The translations under genes were made by a program, and so were the position numbers. Shown piece by piece: positions 16,309 to 26,601 of a DNA stretch of 64,000 bases; the first letter of the stretch is position 1; each line of letters opens with the position of its first letter. This stretch comes from an uncultured Schlesneria sp. (GTDB taxonomy: Bacteria; Planctomycetota; Planctomycetia; Planctomycetales; Planctomycetaceae): NCBI GenBank assembly GCA_903858935.1, contig CAIOKO010000020.1:1-64000 (forward strand), in the 5' to 3' direction. The notes under the pieces were generated by a model. The model saw only the letters and a program-made list of their open reading frames with translations, was not told the DNA's origin and ran no database searches.

Positions 16309-17436
16309 GTGGCCGGACGAAAGATCAACGTCATCATCTCGCAGGCTCCTGGTAAAAACCCCGTCAAGCGGCATCTCGAGGAAGAGATCGCGACGCAACT
16401 GATCCTTTCGGGAAACGCGGAAGTGTCGGTCGTTCCACACCTTTATGATCTGACGTCAGATCATACGGGAATGTTATGGATGAAATCATTAAAAGGAGAT
16501 CTTGTTGTCCTGGGGTGGCTGTACCCCCGCGCGATCCGCTGGGTACTCGACCGCAACGGCGTTAAGGGCAAAGTTGGCGAATCACGATTAAACAAGCCCG
16601 ATGACGAGACTCAAGACGCCGACGAAGAACAACAATCTGCCATCGAAAATGACAGTGAATCCACATCGCAAGGAATTGGTGCGTTAGACGTTCCCAATCG
16701 TTTGGTTTTTGCGATCGATTTGCGAGATGACCCTGATCCGCAGACTTACGTCAAGGAAATTGAACGTATCTCGAATGTTATGGCCGTTCCGCTAGTTCAA
16801 ATTTCGGGGATTGGTTTTCAATCGTCGTCCCCAATACAAAATGGTAAGTCAGCGACCAATGGAGCGTCCAATTTGAATGGGCACCCCCATTTAAATGGAT
16901 TAGCACAAACGAATGGGGCGATACATGGTGACGTCTCATCGGCAGCCGTGAATTCATCCTCAGCGCCAGTGGTAATTCCTGGTGATGGCATTCGTCGACG
17001 CTGGTATCCAGTAATCGACTACAGCCGTTGTACGAATTGCATGGAATGTATCGATTTCTGTCTGTTCGGCGTCTACGGCGTTGATTTGCTCGACCGAATT
17101 CTTGTTGAGCAGGAGGACAACTGCAAAAAGGGATGCCCGGCGTGTAGTCGTGTCTGTCCGGCAAATGCGATCGTGTTCCCTGAACACAAGACTCCTGGAA
17201 TTGCCGGTGCAGAAGGTGGGCCGGTTGAAGACTTCAAGATCGACTTGTCGAAATTGTTTGGCGCCCCTTCCGCACTGGAGATGGCCGTACTGGAACGAGA
17301 TGTCGAGCTGATGGCTGACGGACGTGAGGCGGTTGGAGCGACTGTTGGAATTCCCAAACGCCAATCGGGTGCCTCGACAAAGCCGAGGGATGCCCTTGAC
17401 GATCTGATGGATGGATTAGACGCATTAGACGTGTGA
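16309..17436 (+). CDS. 2[4Fe-4S] ferredoxin-domain protein with NG-rich linker
   Basis: 375 residues. C241, C244, C247 and C251 (CTNCMECIDFC) and C272, C276, C279 and C283 (CKKGCPACSRVC) form two probable [4Fe-4S] sites. The N-terminal 170 residues form an alpha/beta domain unlike usual ferredoxins. Residues about 178-206 repeat Asn-Gly (QNG, TNG, LNG, HLNG, TNG) as a flexible linker. The C-terminus is helical and acidic (DALDDLMDGLDALD). Starts GTG at 16309 with AAAGG upstream. An electron-transfer partner of a neighbouring enzyme is the likely role; the partner is not known. Cytosolic. Confidence 0.8.
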   Translation: MAGRKINVIISQAPGKNPVKRHLEEEIATQLILSGNAEVSVVPHLYDLTSDHTGMLWMKSLKGDLVVLGWLYPRAIRWVLDRNGVKGKVGESRLNKPDDETQDADEEQQSAIENDSESTSQGIGALDVPNRLVFAIDLRDDPDPQTYVKEIERISNVMAVPLVQISGIGFQSSSPIQNGKSATNGASNLNGHPHLNGLAQTNGAIHGDVSSAAVNSSSAPVVIPGDGIRRRWYPVIDYSRCTNCMECIDFCLFGVYGVDLLDRILVEQEDNCKKGCPACSRVCPANAIVFPEHKTPGIAGAEGGPVEDFKIDLSKLFGAPSALEMAVLERDVELMADGREAVGATVGIPKRQSGASTKPRDALDDLMDGLDALDV

Positions 17437-17472
17437 GCGTTTGAGGCTACGCGTGCCGGAGTACGATTGCGT

Positions 17473-19329
17473 ATGTTAAATTTCGACCGCCTTCGCCGAG
17501 GTTATGATATCGCGGCGACGACGCTTCTTGACGAGTCTACAATTAACGGAATGTGGGAAGGCGAACTCTCGTCGTCCCCTCTTTCGACGGCAACAGCGGT
17601 CGCCGCGCTGCAACTCATCGCACGCAATCAACCTCAGCGTACCGCAGAATTTGAAGCGCTTGTCAAAGGGGGATTGAACTGGCTGCTCGAACATCAGAAC
17701 GCTGATGGGGGATGGGGCGATACAACGCTAAGTCACAGCAATATTTCGACTACAACACTCGTCTATTCCAGTTTTCATCTTGCAGGATATGACGAGAAGA
17801 AGAACAACGTTTCGAAGCAAGCCAAGGCCTATATGGACCGTCACGGTGGCTTCGACGCCATTCGAAATCGCTACGGAAAAGACCATACGTTTTCGGTTCC
17901 GATCCTGACTCAGTGTGCCTTGGCGGGCCTGATTTCCTGGCAAGAATTGCCACCGTTGCCTTTCGAGCTGGGATGTTTACCTCACTGGTTTTATCGTTGG
18001 ATTCACTTACCAGTCGTCAGTTACGCATTGCCTGCGCTGATTGCGATCGGGCAGGTCCGGCACTTTTTGGCCCCGTCGCGAAACCCATTCATTCGAGTGA
18101 TTCGACAAGCGGCGGTTGGGCCGACGCTGCGCCGATTAGAGGGAATTCAACCGGAAAGTGGCGGTTTTCTGGAAGCGACTCCGCTGACGAGTTTCGTCAC
18201 GATGAGCCTTGCCGCGATGAATCAGGCTGATCACCCTGTAGCCCGGCGCGGCATTGATTTTCTCAAGTCGTCAGTACGGGAGGACGGCAGTTGGCCAATT
18301 GATACGAATCTTGCGACGTGGGTCACGACACTGTCGGTCAACGCGTTGCGGCCTGAATCGCTTTCCATGGCCCATGTCGAATCGGTTGCGACATGGTTAA
18401 TCGGCCAGCAGCACCGAATCGTGCATCGCTATACGAACGCCGCACCCGGTGGATGGGCATGGACGGATTTGTCCGGTGGTGTTCCTGATGCTGACGACAC
18501 ACCTGGAGCGATACTGGCTTTGCTCAAACTTAATCCAGCGGGAACGAACATTTCCGCATCGCTTTCGGCGGCCGTGAAGTGGCTGCTTGACCTGCAAAAC
18601 AATGACGGTGGCTGGCCGACATTCTGTCGTGGCTGGGGAGCGCTGCCGTTCGATCGGAGCACACCTGATCTGACCGCTCACGCACTTCGATCGCTATACT
18701 TCTGGCGTGAAAAACAAGTCCGCGACGGAGTTCAAGCTGACGGGTCGAATGTCGGTTTGATCTCTCGGATCGACCGAGCTGTGCCTGCAGGCTTTGCATA
18801 CCTCGCAAGGACGCAACGATCGGACGGTACCTGGTTTCCGCTCTGGTTTGGCAATCAGTTTTCTCAGGACGAAGAGAATCCCGTGTATGGTGTTGCTCGC
18901 GTTCTAGCAGCCTACCGAGACTGGAACCGGCTGAACGATTCCGTTCCGCAGTCTGCTATCACCTGGCTTGCCGATACTCAGAATTCTGATGGTGGGTGGG
19001 GCGGGGCAAAAAACACTCCGTCTTCGACGGAAGAGACAGCCCTGGCTGTAGATGCCCTATTACCGTTAACGAGATACAAAGAATCGTGCGATCGAGGTCT
19101 GGAATGGCTGCTTGACCGAGTCGAGTCAGGAACCTTCCAAAATCCGTCGCCAATCGGTTTGTACTTTGCCAAGCTGTGGTATTTTGAGCGGCTTTATCCA
19201 ATAATCTTCACGGTGTCCGTTCTGGCTCGAGCCATCGAGCAAGCAGATCAGACTGAGACAGAATCGTCCGGTTCGACTTACCTTGAGGAAGGCGCTGCGA
19301 TACCATCCGGTCACGGAAAAAAGACTTAG
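17473..19329 (+). CDS. Squalene-hopene-cyclase family protein (class II terpene cyclase)
   Basis: 618 residues, close to normal SHC length. The protonation motif D339-A-D341-D342-T ([10 protein letters not shown]) is intact, so it should cyclise a polyprenyl substrate by acid initiation. QW-type repeats are spread along the chain: [45 protein letters not shown]. The opening [15 protein letters not shown] block also matches SHC. Whether the substrate is squalene or another polyprenoid is open; no HpnC/D/E squalene-forming genes are nearby. The ATG at 17473 follows GGAG; the longer frame starts TTG 6 bp earlier. It is co-directional with a polyprenyl synthetase fusion that may supply its substrate. 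Confidence 0.85.
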   Translation: MLNFDRLRRGYDIAATTLLDESTINGMWEGELSSSPLSTATAVAALQLIARNQPQRTAEFEALVKGGLNWLLEHQNADGGWGDTTLSHSNISTTTLVYSSFHLAGYDEKKNNVSKQAKAYMDRHGGFDAIRNRYGKDHTFSVPILTQCALAGLISWQELPPLPFELGCLPHWFYRWIHLPVVSYALPALIAIGQVRHFLAPSRNPFIRVIRQAAVGPTLRRLEGIQPESGGFLEATPLTSFVTMSLAAMNQADHPVARRGIDFLKSSVREDGSWPIDTNLATWVTTLSVNALRPESLSMAHVESVATWLIGQQHRIVHRYTNAAPGGWAWTDLSGGVPDADDTPGAILALLKLNPAGTNISASLSAAVKWLLDLQNNDGGWPTFCRGWGALPFDRSTPDLTAHALRSLYFWREKQVRDGVQADGSNVGLISRIDRAVPAGFAYLARTQRSDGTWFPLWFGNQFSQDEENPVYGVARVLAAYRDWNRLNDSVPQSAITWLADTQNSDGGWGGAKNTPSSTEETALAVDALLPLTRYKESCDRGLEWLLDRVESGTFQNPSPIGLYFAKLWYFERLYPIIFTVSVLARAIEQADQTETESSGSTYLEEGAAIPSGHGKKT

Positions 19330-19411
19330 CAAATGTCGGTGCCAGTTTACGGCCCCCAAAACGCTCATGCTTGCCAGCGATGGCTTGATTTGGATAACTG
19401 AAAGGCAGTTT

Positions 19412-21301
19412 ATGCTCGCCGAGACGAATGGGACGATGATTGACAGCGATGAGGCCACGACCGAGTCGGTTTCAACCATGACCACAGAAGAGTCAACCGA
19501 CGTGGAAACGCATGTTGAGGATAAGCCTCGGCGTAATCGCAGTACGTCACACTTGAAACTCGTCCCCGAGACACTCGAATTACGAGAGCACATACGTTTG
19601 GCGGCTGAGACCTATACCAGACAACTCGATAAAAGCCGTCCGTTCAATAAATCTGCCCTGGAAGCACATTCTCGAAAGCTGCTCGAACAGATCGGCCAGC
19701 CTGAGGGATTTCTTGGGTTTGCGATGGTCTTGATTGGTAACGCATTCTGGAAGCAGCAATTTCTCGCGATTCCATTCGAACGACGACTGTTGCTGTTGCC
19801 ACACTGCTTGAAACATGCAGAAGGTTGTCCTGCAGATTACGACGAGTTCGGCCTTGATTGCGAGAAATGCGGAGCTTGTTCGATTGCGGACTATAAGGTT
19901 CGCGCCGAACAACTCGGGTATAAAGTGCTTGTCGCAGAAGGCTCGCCGATTGTCCTCAAGATCATTGTTTCTGGACACGTCGACGGCATTCTTGGTGTTG
20001 CCTGCCTCAACGTTTTGGAAAAGGCGATCGACAAGGTCTTGCTTGCCGGTGTTCCATCCTACGCCGTGCCGCTTCACTCGGGAGACTGCAAGAACACAAA
20101 GCTCGATGAATCCTGGGTATGGCATTGCCTCGATAAGTACGAACCACTGGAAGAATCACGAACGTCTGGATATGTCCCCATGATGCGAGTCTCGAACCAG
20201 ATGTTCGAGGACCAGTTTGACGAGGTCTTGCCACAGGTTCGGCAAGGGACCAGCACTGGTGATACGTTACTTGGCGAAACAGAATCCATCGCTCGTCGCT
20301 GGCTCGTGCAAGGAGGCAAGCGTCTCAGGCCATTCATTACATTAGCCGCGTACGATGCTCTCACGGGTGGAACGGGACTTCAGGCTTCACCCGGCGATGA
20401 TCTGCCAAAGTTCTCGGTTGAGGTCAGGCGCACTGCACTAGCGATTGAAGCTTTTCACAAAGCATCTCTCGTTCATGACGACATCCAGGACAACGACCCT
20501 TACCGATATGGTCAAGAAACTCTTCATCGCCAATACGGCGTCGGAACCGCCATCAATGTCGGCGACTACCTCATCGGGTTGGGATATCGCCTGGTTAGTC
20601 AAAGTCGCCGCCAAATTGGAGCCGAGGTCGCAAGCGATATTCTTGATCGGCTGGCTAATGCACACCTCAAGCTTTGCGAAGGGCAAGGGGCCGAATTGCG
20701 CTGGACGGGCGACGAAATTCTTAAACTGACAGCACTCGATGCGATGAAACTTTACGCATTAAAGACCTCCCCTGCCTTTGACGCTGCACTTTTTGCAGGT
20801 CTTCGACTGGCGGGACCGGTTGAATCGTACGAATCGATGGTTCAGGCGTTTTGCCGACACATCGGGGTTGGCTTCCAGATTCTCAACGATCTGCAAGACT
20901 GGGAAGAACAGGCACCCAACAAGATCGTAGCGGGAAGAGACGCCGAATTGGCAAAGCCGACCTTATTGCTGGCACTCGCACTCGAAGCCGCGAAGGGGGC
21001 AGTTCGAGACGAACTTGAGAAGGCGATTCTTGAGCCATCCTCTGCCGTTGTCCGTGCTGAACGCATGAAATACTTCTATCAGAAACTCGGGATTTTTGAG
21101 CGAGCACAAGCGCTCGTTGAAAAATGTCGCAGCCGTGCCGAAGCGCTGGCAGACGAAGTCCAGCCCGAACCCTTGCGACAGTTGCTCTATTTCCTGATCG
21201 ATACGGTTCTGTCGGACACAACGGTCCCCGTGCCACAAGTTAAACTTGTTCCACTGACGGGCTTGCTGCCGATCGTGGGCAAGACCGTCGGCGCGACGTG
21301 A
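19412..21301 (+). CDS. DUF116-polyprenyl synthetase fusion
   Basis: 629 residues. The N-terminal half (about 60-250) is DUF116: [20 protein letters not shown] with C150, C153 and C156 (CEKCGAC), then [15 protein letters not shown] and [12 protein letters not shown]. The C-terminal half is a trans-isoprenyl diphosphate synthase: GGKRLRP (about 301-307), first Asp-rich motif HDDIQD (D356, D357, D360), and second motif NDLQD, where Asn replaces the first Asp. It should elongate DMAPP/GPP/FPP with IPP. DUF116 is an iron-sulfur-like domain of unknown function; its fusion to a prenyl synthase is unusual. The ATG at 19412 has AAAGG 7 nt upstream; the longer frame would overlap the cyclase gene. Confidence 0.85.
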   Translation: MLAETNGTMIDSDEATTESVSTMTTEESTDVETHVEDKPRRNRSTSHLKLVPETLELREHIRLAAETYTRQLDKSRPFNKSALEAHSRKLLEQIGQPEGFLGFAMVLIGNAFWKQQFLAIPFERRLLLLPHCLKHAEGCPADYDEFGLDCEKCGACSIADYKVRAEQLGYKVLVAEGSPIVLKIIVSGHVDGILGVACLNVLEKAIDKVLLAGVPSYAVPLHSGDCKNTKLDESWVWHCLDKYEPLEESRTSGYVPMMRVSNQMFEDQFDEVLPQVRQGTSTGDTLLGETESIARRWLVQGGKRLRPFITLAAYDALTGGTGLQASPGDDLPKFSVEVRRTALAIEAFHKASLVHDDIQDNDPYRYGQETLHRQYGVGTAINVGDYLIGLGYRLVSQSRRQIGAEVASDILDRLANAHLKLCEGQGAELRWTGDEILKLTALDAMKLYALKTSPAFDAALFAGLRLAGPVESYESMVQAFCRHIGVGFQILNDLQDWEEQAPNKIVAGRDAELAKPTLLLALALEAAKGAVRDELEKAILEPSSAVVRAERMKYFYQKLGIFERAQALVEKCRSRAEALADEVQPEPLRQLLYFLIDTVLSDTTVPVPQVKLVPLTGLLPIVGKTVGAT

Positions 21302-21308
21302 GCGACGC

Positions 21309-22310
21309 ATGGCCCACCCGTACTTGTTTCGCCTCGATGATCGTGTCTCACGAGGGCTGTCTCGTTGGGACAATGTCCGACGTGAGCGTCACCGTCAGTT
21401 TATTATCACACAGCAAAACGAAGACGGTGGATTTAGCGGGCGAGGACTTCCCGTTGAATATGCTAACGAAGAACCAGAGGGACGCGAATCAGATCTTTAT
21501 TACACGGCATTTGCCATTCGTGCATTATCGGCTCTGAAATCGTTTACGGCCGATGACGCGCGACACATTTCCAAGTTTCTTGATGCATCCCGCCACCATC
21601 ATTCAACTGTGATCGACGTCGTCAGTTGGCTCTACTCGGCACTCATGGTTCAAGGGGTTTCGGGGATTAATCTTCTGGCTCAGGCCGATTTGAACTGGCC
21701 CGAGCAACTGGCAATACGACTTGAAGGCTTCCGTTCTACAGATGGCGGATATGCCAAGACACACGAAGGGGCACTGGGTAGTACCTATCACTCATTCCTG
21801 GTGGCCCTGTGTTACGAACTCATCGGGCAAGACTTGCCGGCACCAGAGGATTTAGTCCGTTTCATCAAAGCCCGACAACGTGACGATGGCGGTTTTGTCG
21901 AAATTGCCCCAATGAAGCGAAGCGGAACGAATCCAACTGCGGCTGCAGTCGGTGTCCTGATGCTTCATTCTTCTATTGGCCCGAATTTGAGGGAAGACGT
22001 CCTTGCTTACCTCGCTGATGTAAAGAGTGATGAAGGTGGTTTTCAGGCCAACTCTCGAATTCCCTTTGCCGATTCGCTGTCAACGTTTACGGGGTATCTG
22101 ACGTGCCTTGACCTCGAAGCCAGTGACGTGATCGATCCGCGTCGTTTGGAACGATTTATCCTCGCCCTTGAGCACCCTGAAGGAGGCTTTCGAGCAGCGG
22201 CGTGGGATCAGTCCACTGATGTTGAATACACCTTCTATGCTCTCGGCACACTTGGTCTGTTGTGGAGCGGCGACATGGATCCACTCAAACCATCTGCATC
22301 GCATCCGTGA
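21309..22310 (+). CDS. Protein-prenyltransferase-beta-like/terpene-cyclase repeat protein
   Basis: 333 residues of alpha-alpha toroid repeats: QQNEDGGFSGR, STDGGYAKT, QRDDGGFVEI, KSDEGGFQAN, HPEGGFRA and DVEYTFYALGTLGLL. The pattern resembles the beta subunit of eukaryotic protein prenyltransferases more than SHC. The usual zinc His segment (DxxHT) reads DVEYT, so prenyltransferase chemistry is doubtful; it could bind prenyl chains or be a divergent cyclase. It starts 7 bp after the fusion gene, clearly the same operon. No signal peptide or membrane span. Probably acts on the cluster's isoprenoid. Confidence 0.75.
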   Translation: MAHPYLFRLDDRVSRGLSRWDNVRRERHRQFIITQQNEDGGFSGRGLPVEYANEEPEGRESDLYYTAFAIRALSALKSFTADDARHISKFLDASRHHHSTVIDVVSWLYSALMVQGVSGINLLAQADLNWPEQLAIRLEGFRSTDGGYAKTHEGALGSTYHSFLVALCYELIGQDLPAPEDLVRFIKARQRDDGGFVEIAPMKRSGTNPTAAAVGVLMLHSSIGPNLREDVLAYLADVKSDEGGFQANSRIPFADSLSTFTGYLTCLDLEASDVIDPRRLERFILALEHPEGGFRAAAWDQSTDVEYTFYALGTLGLLWSGDMDPLKPSASHP

Positions 22311-22330
22311 CGAAGAGTTGTCTTTCGTCA
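22308..22330. terminator. Convergent-gene hairpin
   Basis: TGACGAAGA-gttg-TCTTTCGTCA spans the 22-bp gap between the stop codons of the plus-strand isoprenoid operon and the minus-strand thrC. Arms of about 9 bp with one bulge. No U-tract, so a bidirectional terminator role is inferred from position. Confidence 0.4.
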
Positions 22331-22332
22331 GC

Positions 22333-23730
22333 CTAGCGTTCGAGCACCTCGATGATCTTTTGAAGGTTGTTCTCAACGACGACTGGACTGTTAGCATATC
22401 CGGCCGTTTTGACGCCTCGCATGCCGAGCTTTTCTTCAAAGAGTGATATATTGCCCGAATGATAAGCGACCGTCGCATCGGGATCTTTCAACTGATGTCC
22501 GGTTAAAATGCAGACGACCCTGTCGCCTGGAGCGATCACTCCTTCCGCCCGCAGTTGCTTCGCACCAGCAACGCTTGCCGCACTGGCGGGTTCACAGCCG
22601 AAGCCTCCTGCTCCGACCTGGGCTTTCGCATCGAGAATTTCTTGATCGGTCACCTGCCTTACAACTCCATCGCAGGCATCCAACGCGCGTAAGCACTTCT
22701 TCAGATTAACCGGGCGATTGATTTCAATGGCACTCGCCAAGGTTGAGGCTTTTCGATTTTCAATATCCATTTCGGAAAAGAACGTCTCAACGACTGAATC
22801 GTCTGACATTCCACCATCCCAACGAACGCCCCGCTGTTCGTAAAGCTGATAGAGCGTATTCGCTCCTGCTGCGTTGATGACGGCCAGACGAGGAATGCGA
22901 TCAATCAATCCTAGAGCTTTCAGTTCCGTAAACGCTTTCCCAAACGCCGATGAATTGCCGAGATTGCCGCCCGGAACAACAATCCAGTCTGGGACTTGCC
23001 AATTCAAGCTTTCGAGAACCCGGTACATGATGGTCTTTTGACCTTCAAGCCGAAATGGATTCACGCTGTTACAAAGGTAAATACCTCGTTCCCCTGCGAC
23101 TTCGCGAACTCGCTCAAGAGCATCATCAAAATCCCCCAATATCTGCAGTGTTTTTGCATGATAATCGAGGGCTTGAGAGAGCTTCCCGTAAGCAATCTTG
23201 CCGCTTCCGACAAAGACAACAACACGAAACAGTTGTGCCGTGCTGGCATAGATTGCCAGTGAGGCGCTTGTGTTGCCTGTCGATGCACACGCTGCGACCT
23301 TTGCCCCGACCATTCGGGCATGAGTCGACGCGGCTGTCATTCCGTTATCTTTGAAACTGCCAGAAGGATTCAGACCCTCATATTGCAGAAATAATCCACC
23401 AGAATTCATTCCTACGTATTTTCCAACCGTCGGGCTTTGCTGCAGGATCGTTTGCCCTTCACCGATCGTGACGATGTCTTTGTCGGCAGCAAACGGCAGC
23501 AGATTTCGAAACCGCCAGACACCACTGAAGTCCAGCGGGTCACGTCGATTGGACCATCGTGACTCAAATTCACGCATCGACCGGGGAACCGGCAGCTTGT
23601 CCCACTCGTATTCGATGTCAAGCAGACTACCGCAATCAGGGCACGATGTCAGAACATCCATCACGTCGAAAGTCGAGCGACAAAGGGGGGCCATACAACG
23701 CTGGAACGCTTGCGGTTCAGGACTATTCAC
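22333..23730 (-). CDS. thrC: Threonine synthase
   Basis: 465 residues. PLP fold type [12 protein letters not shown] contains the PLP Lys127, and [17 protein letters not shown] is the phosphate-binding loop. An N-terminal zinc-ribbon-like pair (C12/C17, C30/C33) precedes the catalytic domain, as in many bacterial/archaeal threonine synthases. It converts O-phosphohomoserine to threonine in the cytosol. Starts GTG at 23730. It lies 40 bp downstream of citrate synthase on the same strand, the last gene of a three-gene run. Confidence 0.9.
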   Translation of the reverse strand: MNSPEPQAFQRCMAPLCRSTFDVMDVLTSCPDCGSLLDIEYEWDKLPVPRSMREFESRWSNRRDPLDFSGVWRFRNLLPFAADKDIVTIGEGQTILQQSPTVGKYVGMNSGGLFLQYEGLNPSGSFKDNGMTAASTHARMVGAKVAACASTGNTSASLAIYASTAQLFRVVVFVGSGKIAYGKLSQALDYHAKTLQILGDFDDALERVREVAGERGIYLCNSVNPFRLEGQKTIMYRVLESLNWQVPDWIVVPGGNLGNSSAFGKAFTELKALGLIDRIPRLAVINAAGANTLYQLYEQRGVRWDGGMSDDSVVETFFSEMDIENRKASTLASAIEINRPVNLKKCLRALDACDGVVRQVTDQEILDAKAQVGAGGFGCEPASAASVAGAKQLRAEGVIAPGDRVVCILTGHQLKDPDATVAYHSGNISLFEEKLGMRGVKTAGYANSPVVVENNLQKIIEVLER

Positions 23731-23770
23731 GTCACATTTCTTTCTGAATCTTTAAACGAATTTCGTTCGA

Positions 23771-24895
23771 TCAGCCTCGTTCTGAAAGCGGGACAAAAGC
23801 CCGTTCGGCATGACCGACATAGCTGGCTCGAGGGCGGATTGGCTGAGGAGTTTGCTGCTGTTCGATAAAGTGAGCAGCCCATCCGACGGTGCGACCAACA
23901 ACAAATAAAGGAACAAACAGATCGGCATCCATCCCAAGATAATGCAGCAATCGAGCGGCAGGCCAGTCAAAACTCGGTAGGATTTGTTGTTCGTCCCAGA
24001 CAGCCGTTTCGATTGCCGATGCAACCTCTTCCATCGACAATTTCCCAACTTCGGCGGCAACTTTTCGGCAAAGTGGCCTCAATATTTCCGACCTCGGATC
24101 GCTGGTTCGATAAACTCGATGCCAAAATCCCGGCATTCTCTCGTACTGCTTCAAGACGGCACGAACGATTGAAGGAGCGGCTTCAGGGGATTCTACCGCC
24201 TCCAAAATATCAATCGCCTGTCTACCCGGTCCACCGTGCCACACCCCTTTGGCCGCACAAATGCCGGCAATGACGGCTGAAAGAAAATCAGAACGGGTCG
24301 ATGCCACCACGCGCGCTACGTAGGTCGACGGCGTTAATTCATGCTCTGAACTCAGGGTCAGAAACGTATCCAATGCCTGTTCCGCCAGCGGCGTTGGTTC
24401 CGTGTTTGTCAGGCCCCAAAGCAGGTTCCCTGCATAACTTAAATCCTCACGGTGCATGACTGGTTCCATCCCACGTGCAATACGGTGTCGCGTTGCCAGC
24501 AGAAGTGGTAATTGTGCCAACAGATGCTGAAGCGTTTCCCAAACGTCGTTTGCTGAAAGCTCCTCTTCATAGGCATCGGAAAGGCCAAGTAAGCTGATTC
24601 CAGTGCGCAATACATCAATTGCCGGAACGTTCAGGGGTAGCCGCTCGATCCATGATTCGATGTCGCTTTCAACAACCGCCGATTCGCTCAGCACAGCTTG
24701 CATATCTGCAAGCTGTTCCTGGGAAGGAAGATCGCCTTTGACGATAAGAAAAGCTGTTTCAAGAAAGCTGGACTGCTCAACTAACTCTAAGATCGGATAA
24801 CCCCGATAGAAGAGTCCGTCGTCAAGCGATGAAATCGCGGACTCACCGTCTACAAGCTTTTCCGTGAAATGTGTTGGAAATTCATCAGGCATCAT
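23771..24895 (-). CDS. Citrate synthase family protein
   Basis: 374 residues, type II-like short citrate synthase. The two catalytic histidines are visible in GVWHGGPGRQAI and PGFWHRVYRTSDPR; the aspartate is presumably in SFDWPAARLLHYLG, where the usual NVDFYSG context is altered. LFVPLFVVGRTVGWAAHFIEQ is the conserved C-terminal block. It could be citrate or 2-methylcitrate synthase. The ATG at 24895 begins MMPDEFPTHF; the upstream in-frame extension to TTG at 25096 lies inside the esterase gene and is rejected. 13 bp separate it from the esterase stop, suggesting co-transcription. Confidence 0.85.
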   Translation of the reverse strand: MMPDEFPTHFTEKLVDGESAISSLDDGLFYRGYPILELVEQSSFLETAFLIVKGDLPSQEQLADMQAVLSESAVVESDIESWIERLPLNVPAIDVLRTGISLLGLSDAYEEELSANDVWETLQHLLAQLPLLLATRHRIARGMEPVMHREDLSYAGNLLWGLTNTEPTPLAEQALDTFLTLSSEHELTPSTYVARVVASTRSDFLSAVIAGICAAKGVWHGGPGRQAIDILEAVESPEAAPSIVRAVLKQYERMPGFWHRVYRTSDPRSEILRPLCRKVAAEVGKLSMEEVASAIETAVWDEQQILPSFDWPAARLLHYLGMDADLFVPLFVVGRTVGWAAHFIEQQQTPQPIRPRASYVGHAERAFVPLSERG

Positions 24896-24908
24896 TCGCA
24901 ATCCATTT

Positions 24909-26396
24909 CTATCGATTCTCGGTGGTAATACCGGTCCAATTGTCCGTTCGGAATGGCGACGCGGGCAGTCCCGCCCGATTGAAGAGATTCCCCTCGGGAT
25001 TATCACCCCAGGAATATCGAACTGCCACAGGCGCACTGACTTCAGCAGTGGAAACGACAATTTTGCTTCCGTCAATCCGCCCCTGTGCCCACACAAATTT
25101 TTTATCAGCGCCAGCCACGGCGAATCCTTTCAGCTCTTCGCCGTGTAATACGAGGTTTTCGCCAGAATTCTGAAACTCGATTTCGACCTCAGATCCAATA
25201 ACTTTCATCGATTTGAATTCAGGACCGCTCGCGACGACATCTTGCCCATAAGCGACTTTCAATGCCGACAGAGCCAGCCGACGACCGACATCTTGTTTGT
25301 TTTTTGGGTGTATGTCGCGCGGCTCTCCAAGATCAATCGTCACAACCATTCCCGTACGGGGTAATGAAAGTGCTTTTGCCTGGGCTTCTCGCAATTCAGC
25401 CCACGCGCTCTCTTCGGGTTCAACGGGGTGGTCTGGCTTCGATTTGTCGGAAACGTAATTGGCTAACTGTACGTATAGGAACGGAAAATCCCCTTGGCCC
25501 CAGCCTCGCCGCCAGTCGGTGATCATCAAGGGAAACAGCTTGCGATATTGATACGCCCGCATGACGTTCGATTCCCCCTGGTACCAGATTGCTCCCTTTA
25601 TCGAAAACATTTGCATCGGAGCGATCATTCCATTGAATAAGACCGAAGCACGGTTCGGATTATTGGCCTGGTTAGGATCGCTACTTGCCCGTTCGGATCG
25701 TTCAAGAATCTTTGCAAAATCCTCGTCCTGCTTTAGTGCGGATTGACTCGTCCAAGCCTCACAGATTGCACCTCCGTGAGCGGCTTGTACAAGCCCGATC
25801 GGGCGTTTCAGTCGAAGATGCAGTTCTCGACCGAAGAAATAGCCCACGGCACTCATCCCTCCGATCGTCTCGGGAGAGCATTCGACCCATTGTCCGACGT
25901 TATCATCTTGTGGGGTCCGCGCTGTACTTCTTTCGACCTTAAAAAATCGAATCGAAGGGTACTTTGCCGCAGCGACTTCCTCCTGGTGATTGAGCGACGC
26001 ACTGACTGGCCATTCCATGTTAGACTGACCAGAACAAAGCCAGAGATCTCCCACGAGAACATCCGTCAATGTCAAAGTATTCTTGCCCATGATTGTGATT
26101 TCGACCGACCCAGGCTTGTTTCGAGCGGGTAACTTCACAAGCCATCGCCCGTCAGCGGCTGTGACGGTCGAAGCGGTCTCTGGTTTTTGATTCTCGCCTG
26201 CGTTCTTTTCTTTCGAAGTAATCGTCACCGAGATTTCTTCACTCGGTTCAGCCCAACCCCAAAAGGGAATCTCACGTCCCATTTGCAAGACCATGTGGTC
26301 GTCGATCAGCGATGGCAATTTCACATCACCGCGCGCCGACGATGTCGCGGCAATCAACGCAAATACGGCGATGAAGGCGACATTCTGACACGACAT
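24909..26396 (-). CDS. Sialate O-acetylesterase-type (SASA/DUF303) secreted esterase
   Basis: About 495 residues with an N-terminal signal peptide (NVAFIAVFALIAATSSARG, cleavage near ARG-D). Catalytic serine block LCSGQSNMEW (Ser about 125), then IKGAIWYQGESN and the C-terminal His region. The SASA family removes O-acetyl groups from sialic acids or acetylated polysaccharides; in planctomycetes such enzymes are usually part of periplasmic glycan degradation. The ATG at 26396 (MSCQNV) is chosen as closest to the signal peptide; an ATG at 26417 is an alternative. Confidence 0.85.
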   Translation of the reverse strand: MSCQNVAFIAVFALIAATSSARGDVKLPSLIDDHMVLQMGREIPFWGWAEPSEEISVTITSKEKNAGENQKPETASTVTAADGRWLVKLPARNKPGSVEITIMGKNTLTLTDVLVGDLWLCSGQSNMEWPVSASLNHQEEVAAAKYPSIRFFKVERSTARTPQDDNVGQWVECSPETIGGMSAVGYFFGRELHLRLKRPIGLVQAAHGGAICEAWTSQSALKQDEDFAKILERSERASSDPNQANNPNRASVLFNGMIAPMQMFSIKGAIWYQGESNVMRAYQYRKLFPLMITDWRRGWGQGDFPFLYVQLANYVSDKSKPDHPVEPEESAWAELREAQAKALSLPRTGMVVTIDLGEPRDIHPKNKQDVGRRLALSALKVAYGQDVVASGPEFKSMKVIGSEVEIEFQNSGENLVLHGEELKGFAVAGADKKFVWAQGRIDGSKIVVSTAEVSAPVAVRYSWGDNPEGNLFNRAGLPASPFRTDNWTGITTENR

Positions 26397-26601
26397 ACAC
26401 GAGTTTCCGGTGGTCACTGCAGAGGGTTAACTGGGGCTATCAAATTGGACGGGGCTTCGATGCGGTATAGCCGGATCAAGACACAAGCACCGTCTTCCCG
26501 TATAGTGTATCGAGTCATCGACATTTCTTGCCATCGTGGACGCGAGGGTGGCAAATTCTGTTGCGAGCATTCGATCATTAACCAAAATTAAAGTAACGCT
26601 C

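Noticed and set aside
18397-18808. Minus-strand open frames inside the cyclase gene
   Set aside because: They are antisense shadows of a strongly coding plus-strand gene and have no recognisable protein motifs.
24895-25096. Longer N-terminus of citrate synthase beginning with TTG at 25096
   Set aside because: The extra 67 residues would be read from inside the esterase gene and have no citrate-synthase similarity.
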